NCBI GenBank assembly: GCA_964543575.1
Contig: CAZIYV010000121.1
Span: 1-10,440 of the forward strand
DNA: 10,440 bases
Source: Pelotomaculum_B sp964543575
Lineage (GTDB): Bacteria > Bacillota > Desulfotomaculia > Desulfotomaculales > Pelotomaculaceae
Direction: 5' to 3'
Positions 6,134 to 10,440 of this stretch are shown here, piece after piece; the first letter of the stretch is position 1; each line of letters begins with the position of its first letter. The notes below the pieces were generated by a model. The model saw only the letters and a program-made list of their open reading frames with translations. It ran no database searches and had not been told where the DNA came from. Both the position numbers and the translations under genes were made by a program.

Positions 6134-6880
6134 ATGAATCTTACCAACCTGCCGCGCAAGCTGGCCACTATGCTTCTTGTTCTAAGCTTGTTAGTTGTTA
6201 CCGGCCTCGCCTTAAATGTTGACAACGCTTATTCGGGCTGAGCGAGTTGTACCGCTCAACCGGTGGTTGAGACAAACCCGGCAACCAACATAACCATGGA
6301 GTCGGCAACCTTGAATGGAAAGATTGTAAACAACGGCGGAAAAACAGATGAGTATGGCTTTATCTTCTGGAGTTCGGACCCCGCAAAATCACAAAAATTT
6401 ATTGTTGATAAAAATAATCATAGCGGCCTTTTCAGCAAGAAACTTGATTACCTGCCCGCCGGAACATACTACTATAAAGCATACGCCACAAACGCTAAAG
6501 GTACAGCTGAAGGACAGGTGTACAGCCTAATATACAGCGACATCAAGGTGCTCTTCAACAATAAATATCTTAGTTTTGATGTACCGCCTTTTATAGAAAA
6601 CAGCCGCACCATGGTCCCCCTCAGGGCTATATTCGAAGCGCTGGGCGCTGAAGTTAAATGGGACGGGGACACCAAGACGGTAACCGCCAAAAAAAATGGC
6701 ACGGAAATAAAGCTGGTCATTGACGGGGCAGCTTATAAGAATGGTGAGCTGATGGAACTGGATACACCGGCTAAGATCATTAATAACCGGACGGTTGTGC
6801 CACTAAGGTTTGTAGCGGAATCGTTTGAATGCCAGGTGACCTGGGACGGGGATACACGGACCGTTATTATAACCCAGTAA
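6134..6880 (+). CDS. Secreted Ig/fibronectin-like plus copper-amine-oxidase-N domain protein with in-frame TGA (candidate selenoprotein)
   Basis: The ATG at 6134 has GGAG eight nt upstream and begins a signal peptide: MNLTNLPRKLA, then a hydrophobic core (about 12-28) and a probable cleavage around VDNA-YSG. Codon 36 (6239-6241) is TGA. The same frame continues ASCTAQPVVETNPATN into a fibronectin-like domain (about 40-135; SATLNGKI, YGFIFWSS, AGTYYYKAYATN). A copper amine oxidase N-terminal (stalk) domain follows at about 137-248, with paired NSRTMVPLRAIFEALGAEV and NNRTVVPLRFVAES motifs and two WDGDT turns. With TGA read through, the product is 248 residues. As selenocysteine, it would create Sec36-Ala-Ser-Cys39. 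No alternative start after the TGA has a ribosome binding site: GTG 6263 and ATG 6296 both lack one, and both lose the signal peptide. Stalk domains usually bind cell-wall or other proteins, so the function is unknown. Alternatives are a nonsense-disrupted gene or a base error. Confidence 0.75.
6239..6277 (+). promoter_or_regulatory. In-frame TGA and SECIS-like stem-loop (candidate)
   Basis: Downstream of TGA (6239-6241), CTCAACC (6255-6261) and GGTTGAG (6265-6271) form a perfect 7-bp stem closed by the triloop GGU (6262-6264). TTGT (6247-6250) can pair with ACAA (6272-6275) as a lower helix, leaving ACCG as a one-sided bulge. The loop begins 20 nt after the TGA. From memory, bacterial SECIS elements have this shape, with one or two G in the first loop positions and GGU in the E. 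coli fdhF loop at nearly the same distance. A competing hairpin, TGAGCG/CGCTCA (6239-6258), uses part of the same bases. This is seen by eye, without a folding calculation. Confidence 0.5.
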
Positions 6881-6904
6881 TACCTGAACAGTTCTTTTAA
6901 ATAC

Positions 6905-6937
6905 CACAGCCCGGCTGAGCCGGGCTGTGATTTTATT
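6905..6937 (+). terminator. Rho-independent terminator between convergent genes
   Basis: A perfect 11-bp stem, CACAGCCCGGC / GCCGGGCTGTG, with a TGA triloop (6905-6929) is followed by ATTTTATT. It lies 24 bp after the stop of the plus-strand secreted protein gene. On the minus strand the hairpin also follows the DUF4097 gene (stop at 6966) by about 35 bp, but its T-run there is poor, so it may serve both directions unequally. Confidence 0.85.
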
Positions 6938-6965
6938 AACAAGCTATTTCAAAGGTCATGGATTT

Positions 6966-8078
6966 TTATTCAACATATACCTGAATACTGCCATTTTCCG
7001 TGCTAAGCCTGGCGCCGCCCTTGCCGCCGCCCAGTTTCAACAGGTCGGTCTTAAGCTGTGCCGGCCTGGAGTCTAAACTATCATTCATTCCTGAGATACT
7101 CCCGTTTCTTGTCCTGGCTTCGATTGTAAGATCAGAGTCCCCCGGCAGTCTCAAATCTAAATTCCCGTGGCTGCTGCTTAAAATATAGTTTTTAGTCAGC
7201 GGTGCGTTTGAGAAAAGTTCTATGTCACCATTCCGGGTCCGGGCCTGGACGTCTCCACTTGGATTCTCCACCAGGATCTGGCCGTTCCTTGCGTTAGCCG
7301 TAATACTGCCCGTAACATTACTGACCGTGATCTGACCGTTTTCAGTGTTCACTTCCAGGCTGCCGTTTAGCCCAAGCACATTAACCTCACCGTTGTCCGT
7401 CCGGACGTTCAACTTCCCTGTCAAGTCACGAATCTCAATCCTGCCGTTACTACAGTCCACCTCTGTAGACAGCCCGGCGGGGATTTCCACAGTAAGGTTT
7501 ACTGATATGTTGTGGCTGTCTGAATCTCCCTCAAATCTGGTGAAAATCCGGGTACCATTTGTCTTTTCAATCACCACATCGCTGTTTTCAGCATTAATCT
7601 TCGCTCTGTCTTCCGAATGGCTGTATGCGGTTATCTCAGCCTGCACATGCAAATTCTCATCTGCACTGGGCCTGATTTGCAGCGTACCGTTTTTGTTTTC
7701 CACTCTCAGCTGTGAACCCTCAGCCAGAGAAACCGGTTCGGACTGCCACTGTCTGGTGTAGCTCAAACTATTTCTAAAAACTGTATCCTCTAGAATCTTG
7801 TTAATATTCGTCTCTGAAAACGCCGTTACAGTTAATCCAGCCAGAATCAAAAACCCTATCAGCAGGCAGCTCGGGATGTGAAAAACAACCTCGTCATCCC
7901 TGTGCAGCAGCCTCCGCATTAAAAACTCAAACCCCAGGCCGATTAAAAGTAAAGGCCAGAATTTCCAAAGGTTTTGAGGGGAAGACATACCACCGAAGTT
8001 ATATACCAGCATGCCCAAACCCAGGACAACAAGTCCCAAGGCCAGGGTTAAGGGACCTGCCTTGATTTTTCCAGCCAT
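6966..8078 (-). CDS. Membrane-anchored DUF4097 beta-repeat protein
   Basis: Last gene of the sigma-factor operon. Three hydrophobic segments (about 8-30, 37-56 and 64-88) have the basic loop RRLLHR between the second and third, so the large C-terminal part should lie outside the membrane. From about residue 118 to 370 the sequence is a series of short beta-strand repeats with recurring NG turns (DNGEVNVLGLNG, ENGQITVSNVTG, RNGQILVENPSG, RNGDIEL, RNGSISG, ENGSIQVYVE). This is typical of the DUF4097 putative adhesin family and predicts a beta-solenoid. The N-terminal segment resembles the small LiaI/LiaF-like membrane domain (DUF5668) found with cell-envelope stress genes. The ATG at 8078 has GGAGTGA upstream and starts 2 bp after the preceding gene. 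A role in envelope stress sensing or feedback on the anti-sigma is inferred from context only; length is 370 residues. Confidence 0.85.
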   Translation of the reverse strand: MAGKIKAGPLTLALGLVVLGLGMLVYNFGGMSSPQNLWKFWPLLLIGLGFEFLMRRLLHRDDEVVFHIPSCLLIGFLILAGLTVTAFSETNINKILEDTVFRNSLSYTRQWQSEPVSLAEGSQLRVENKNGTLQIRPSADENLHVQAEITAYSHSEDRAKINAENSDVVIEKTNGTRIFTRFEGDSDSHNISVNLTVEIPAGLSTEVDCSNGRIEIRDLTGKLNVRTDNGEVNVLGLNGSLEVNTENGQITVSNVTGSITANARNGQILVENPSGDVQARTRNGDIELFSNAPLTKNYILSSSHGNLDLRLPGDSDLTIEARTRNGSISGMNDSLDSRPAQLKTDLLKLGGGKGGARLSTENGSIQVYVE

Positions 8079-8080
8079 GT

Positions 8081-8686
8081 TTACTCACTCCTTTTTCCAT
8101 TGCGGACCAGTATATAAACACCCAGGGCTATGATCAAAACAGCTGGAACTACTCTGCTTAGATAGTAATGATAAGCAAAAAAGTGAGGGAGAAGGTTGTT
8201 GAGCAGGGCAATAGCTCCAATAACAATAAGCCCGCCACCGATCACACCCTTTCTTGCTTCCAGAGAGCCAGTCTCAAAGAGCAGTTTATCTTCCACCTGC
8301 TGCCCATCGTTAATTTGTTTCAGGAGTTGGAGGGTGTCAAAAATTGTGTAAAACAAGATTACCGGCAGCACCAGTGCGGTAATCTCTTCAAAGTTTAGCG
8401 CTGCTGCTAAAAAGATAGTGCCGTAAAAAACAACCATTGTTTGCAGGCCCCGCCGCATCAAACCCAGGTAAAGGTAGCCGACTCCGGGGATCAATGACAG
8501 GATAAAGGCCAGGAAGGAACCTTTGCCTCTCAGCCCTGCCACAGCCTTATCCACCACTTGTTTTTCCAGACAGGCCCTGCAGTACTGCTTACCGCCCAGC
8601 TCAATCAGACACGTCCCGCAAACCGGTTGGTGACAGGTTAAGCAAACAGCCACAGCCTCCTGTTCTTCATGATGCACGCATTTCAT
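8081..8686 (-). CDS. B-box-type zinc finger membrane protein
   Basis: A 201-residue protein with a cysteine-rich N-terminus and several membrane segments. The N-terminal finger has Cys3-x2-His6, Cys15-x2-Cys18, Cys23-x2-Cys26 and Cys36-x2-Cys39, four ligand pairs fitting a B-box-like double zinc site. After a short charged linker come hydrophobic segments at about 57-77 (containing LSLIPGVGYLYLG, as in TM2-like domains), 82-98, 103-120, 145-163 and 172-192. The ATG at 8686 follows the anti-sigma stop by 2 bp, with GGAGTGA upstream, and the stop is 2 bp from the next gene, so it is translated within the operon. Proteins of this architecture occur beside ECF sigma/anti-sigma pairs in Firmicutes, but their role is not established. 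It may sense or transmit membrane state to the anti-sigma (inference). Confidence 0.85.
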   Translation of the reverse strand: MKCVHHEEQEAVAVCLTCHQPVCGTCLIELGGKQYCRACLEKQVVDKAVAGLRGKGSFLAFILSLIPGVGYLYLGLMRRGLQTMVVFYGTIFLAAALNFEEITALVLPVILFYTIFDTLQLLKQINDGQQVEDKLLFETGSLEARKGVIGGGLIVIGAIALLNNLLPHFFAYHYYLSRVVPAVLIIALGVYILVRNGKRSE

Positions 8687-8688
8687 TT

Positions 8689-9168
8689 TTACTTCACTCC
8701 TTTATTAAAAGACCCACCCAGGTTGTCCAGAGTGTCATACGCCCTGTTGAAGGCTCCTTCGGATGTTCTCATATATAATTGCACAGCACTGTTTAGTTTC
8801 TGCCCTGCCAGGCTTACGTTTTTATGTTCAAAAATACTGCCGCCTGTCCAGAAAAGGACCAGGGTTACAGCGGCAGCTGCCACAAGATCGCGTATAAATG
8901 TCAATCTTACGGTCGGACTTAGCCTTACCGTCGCCGGTTCTGCCTGTTCAAAGCTGCTGATAGCATCAATAATTCCGGCGGTGAAATCCGGTGGCGCTGC
9001 CGCATCGGGCAGCCCGGCCAGAAACCTGTTCAAGTCTTTTTGGCCGGCTAGTTCTTTCTGACAGGCAGAACAGGCAAAAAGGTGTTTTTCAAATTCACGC
9101 AAATTAAATAACTGATATTCCCCCGCCAGGTAATTGACCATGTTTGTTTTTACCTGCCTGCATTTCAC
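8689..9168 (-). CDS. Zinc-finger (ZAS) anti-sigma factor
   Basis: Expected to bind and inhibit the ECF sigma factor encoded just upstream. The cytoplasmic N-terminus has the ZAS zinc site: Cys3, then His29-x3-Cys33-x2-Cys36 (HLFACSAC). A helical linker follows, then one transmembrane helix (about 91-112, DLVAAAAVTLVLFW) and a short outer domain of about 45 residues. The GTG at 9168-9166 is chosen because AGGAGG lies exactly eight nt upstream and the product then starts MKCRQVKTNMVNYLAGEY, as in this family. A GTG three codons earlier overlaps the ribosome binding site. The start lies inside the sigma gene (65-bp overlap), which couples translation of the two. At 159 residues it is a compact RsiW-like regulator; release could be by proteolysis or by the neighbouring membrane proteins, neither of which can be read from the sequence. 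Confidence 0.9.
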   Translation of the reverse strand: MKCRQVKTNMVNYLAGEYQLFNLREFEKHLFACSACQKELAGQKDLNRFLAGLPDAAAPPDFTAGIIDAISSFEQAEPATVRLSPTVRLTFIRDLVAAAAVTLVLFWTGGSIFEHKNVSLAGQKLNSAVQLYMRTSEGAFNRAYDTLDNLGGSFNKGVK

Positions 9169-9715
9169 CGTACTCACCTCCTGTAAGCTTTTCCCTTAGA
9201 ATTCGCCTGGCCCGGTACAACCTTGTGGCCACAGTTTTTACCGGCAGATCGAGAATCTCTGCGATTTCCTTATAACCCAACAACTGGTAGTGGTGAAGCA
9301 CCAGCACGATCCGGTAGTTCCTGGGGAGGCTTGCCAGAGCCTTGCGTACCACATAAGCCTCCTCTTCCTTGAGCAGCGATTCTTCTGGCCCGTCCCGGCT
9401 GTCAGCGATAAGCTCGTCCTTTTCAGAAGCTGGATGGAACACCTGCTCAGGCTTTTTTCGCCGCAGAAAGTCCAGACATTTGTTGGTCGCCACCCTGTAC
9501 AACCAGGTCCCAAAGCTGCAATCTCCCCTGAAGTGCCGGAGTGACTTATAAATCTGGATAAAGGTTTCCTGGACCAGGTCATGCGCATCTTCCCTGTTAT
9601 TGATCATTCTGGCGGCAAGGTTATAGACTTTATCCTGGTAACGCTGAATAAGAACTTCATACGCTCTCAGATCCCCGTCTCTTGCCCTGTACACCAGAAG
9701 CTCATCTGTAATCAT
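9104..9715 (-). CDS. ECF RNA polymerase sigma factor (SigW-like)
   Basis: Group 4 (extracytoplasmic function) sigma factor, first gene of the four-gene operon. The sigma-2 region (about 18-88) shows YNLAARMINNREDAHDLVQETF and the -10-recognition part FGTWLYRVATNKCLDFLRR. The sigma-4 region (about 120-175) carries the helix-turn-helix LGYKEIAEILDLPVKTVATRLYRARRILREKL. From the second ATG (9715-9713) the protein is 203 residues. That start has GGAGAGG at 8 nt, whereas the first ATG at 9721 is only 2 nt from it. The C-terminus runs about 27 residues past the usual family end, through the region overlapping the anti-sigma start. The promoter in front is sigma-A-like rather than ECF-like, so autoregulation is not evident here. 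Confidence 0.93.
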   Translation of the reverse strand: MITDELLVYRARDGDLRAYEVLIQRYQDKVYNLAARMINNREDAHDLVQETFIQIYKSLRHFRGDCSFGTWLYRVATNKCLDFLRRKKPEQVFHPASEKDELIADSRDGPEESLLKEEEAYVVRKALASLPRNYRIVLVLHHYQLLGYKEIAEILDLPVKTVATRLYRARRILREKLTGGEYGEMQAGKNKHGQLPGGGISVI

Positions 9716-9776
9716 GATCATATCCTCTCCGGCGCTTCTACCTGATTAGACGAGAGAAACAAATAAATTACTTCAA

Positions 9777-9805
9777 GTTATAAAAACTTTTCCCCAAAAA
9801 GTCAA
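9777..9805 (-). promoter_or_regulatory. Sigma-A-type promoter of the ECF sigma operon
   Basis: On the minus strand, -35 TTGACT (9805-9800) and -10 TATAAC (9782-9777) are separated by exactly 17 bp; each matches five of six consensus bases. Transcription would start near 9770, giving a leader of about 55 nt to the ATG at 9715. A perfect hairpin (9806-9825) touches the upstream edge of the -35. Confidence 0.75.
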
Positions 9806-9825
9806 GGCGCTGTGGTCACAGCGCC
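9806..9825. repeat. Perfect palindrome adjoining the sigma operon promoter
   Basis: GGCGCTGTGGTCACAGCGCC has 9-bp arms and a 2-nt centre, flanked on the plus strand by CTACA. It starts about 35 nt after the macrodomain gene stop and directly precedes the TTGACT -35. It could terminate the macrodomain transcript (on the minus strand the stem is followed by TTGACTTTTT, a weak T-run), act as an operator, or be a copy of a dispersed TGTAGG-type palindromic repeat like the one at 725-775. Confidence 0.55.
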
Positions 9826-9859
9826 CTACAATATGATGGAATCTAAATTGTTCTGTCAA

Positions 9860-10417
9860 TTATTTTGCGTCGTTGTCCGTTATTTCCTCCCAGGCCGCTT
9901 CAAACTCTCGCAGCACCTGGTCACTGAAAAGAATAAAACGCACCTCTTCAAACCCGGGCTGGGCAATGACAAAATCCCGTACTACACGGAGAGCGATCCT
10001 TGCTGCCCGGTCGATGGGGAAATGGTATATACCGGTGCTGACCGACGGGAAGGAAATTGAACGGATCCCCTGTTCCCTGGCCAGGGACAGGCAACTGTGG
10101 TAAGCGCTGCGTAAAAGCTCATCCTCGTCCCTGCCGCCACCGGACCATACCGGGCCGACCGTATGTATAACATAGCGCGCCTTGAGACGGCCTCCGCCGG
10201 TGATAACAGCTTTGCCGGCGGGCAGCATGCCTTGCCTGGCGCGGATTTCCCTGCACTCCGCCAGGATCTGGGGACCACCGGCGCGGTGAATGGCGCCATC
10301 CACGCCTCCTCCACCCATCAGCCCGGAGTTGGCTGCATTTACAATAGCCTCGGTTTCCTGTAAGGTGATATCTCCTTTAATAAGTTTTATTAGTGTTTGC
10401 CCAAGAAGCGTTTCCAC
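9860..10417 (-). CDS. Macrodomain protein, probable O-acetyl-ADP-ribose deacetylase (YmdB/MacroD-type)
   Basis: Cytoplasmic ADP-ribose-binding protein; family members remove the acetyl group from O-acetyl-ADP-ribose or hydrolyse mono-ADP-ribose from proteins. Key features are GDIT (15-18), the pocket motif NAAN (27-30), the glycine loop GGGGVDGAIHRAGG (35-48) with Asp40 as the expected catalytic residue, YVIHTVGPVW, and the second binding loop SFPSVSTGIYHFP. The length, 185 residues, is normal for single-domain MacroD proteins. The start is GTG (10417-10415), with GGGGAGG eight nt upstream; its promoter is outside the window. The gene is separated from the ECF sigma operon by about 140 bp containing a hairpin and a separate promoter, so it is probably not part of that operon. 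Confidence 0.93.
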   Translation of the reverse strand: METLLGQTLIKLIKGDITLQETEAIVNAANSGLMGGGGVDGAIHRAGGPQILAECREIRARQGMLPAGKAVITGGGRLKARYVIHTVGPVWSGGGRDEDELLRSAYHSCLSLAREQGIRSISFPSVSTGIYHFPIDRAARIALRVVRDFVIAQPGFEEVRFILFSDQVLREFEAAWEEITDNDAK

Positions 10418-10440
10418 AAATAAAACCTCCCCGTATCCTT

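Noticed and set aside
6263..6880. GTG 6263 as the real start of the copper-amine-oxidase-N domain protein
   Set aside because: No ribosome binding site precedes it, it falls inside a hairpin loop, and it would remove the signal peptide encoded in the same frame immediately upstream behind a good ribosome binding site.
8669..9061. A 130-codon plus-strand frame opposite the anti-sigma gene
   Set aside because: It lies antisense to the ZAS anti-sigma with no ribosome binding site or recognisable domain, so it was treated as a shadow.

Overview
The window looks like chromosomal DNA of a low-to-mid GC Gram-positive bacterium, most likely an anaerobic Peptococcaceae-type Firmicute (Pelotomaculum/Desulfotomaculum-like). 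This is inferred from the gene content: a LytS/LytR-type two-component pair, an ECF sigma factor with a zinc-finger anti-sigma, a secreted protein with a copper-amine-oxidase-N (stalk) domain, strong AGGAGG-type ribosome binding sites, and many TTG/GTG starts. No 16S or taxonomic marker is present, so this is not firm. I see no tRNA, rRNA, CRISPR array, insertion sequence or phage gene.

Layout. Nine genes lie on the minus strand and one on the plus strand. From left to right: the N-terminal 217 codons of alanine dehydrogenase (ald, cut by the window edge); the fused NAD(P)H-hydrate epimerase/dehydratase (nnr); a LytTR response regulator overlapping the 3' end of its LytS-type histidine kinase, with a good sigma-A promoter in front and a rho-independent terminator behind; an MBL-fold hydrolase; then, on the plus strand, a secreted fibronectin/Ig-like plus copper-amine-oxidase-N protein. 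A perfect 11-bp terminator hairpin separates it from the convergent envelope-stress-type operon: ECF sigma, ZAS anti-sigma, B-box zinc-finger membrane protein, and a three-TM protein with a DUF4097 beta-repeat domain. A macrodomain protein lies furthest right.

How the genes work together. The four genes from 9715 down to 6966 are packed with a 65-bp overlap and 2-bp gaps, and are led by a sigma-A-like promoter (TTGACT, 17 bp, TATAAC). They form one sigma/anti-sigma/membrane-effector unit. The kinase and regulator form one two-component operon. The nnr gene (nucleotide repair), ald (alanine/pyruvate) and the macrodomain gene (ADP-ribose chemistry) are housekeeping or accessory NAD-related genes with no clear operon link to each other.

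Most notable point. The plus-strand secreted protein has a well-placed ribosome binding site, an ATG and a signal peptide. An in-frame TGA at codon 36 then precedes continued coding in the same frame. The codons TGA GCG AGT TGT would give Sec-Ala-Ser-Cys, a UxxC redox motif. The TGA is followed at about 20 nt by a 7-bp stem capped by a GGU triloop, with a short lower helix, which resembles a bacterial SECIS element. It may be an undescribed secreted selenoprotein; the alternatives are a nonsense mutation or a base error.
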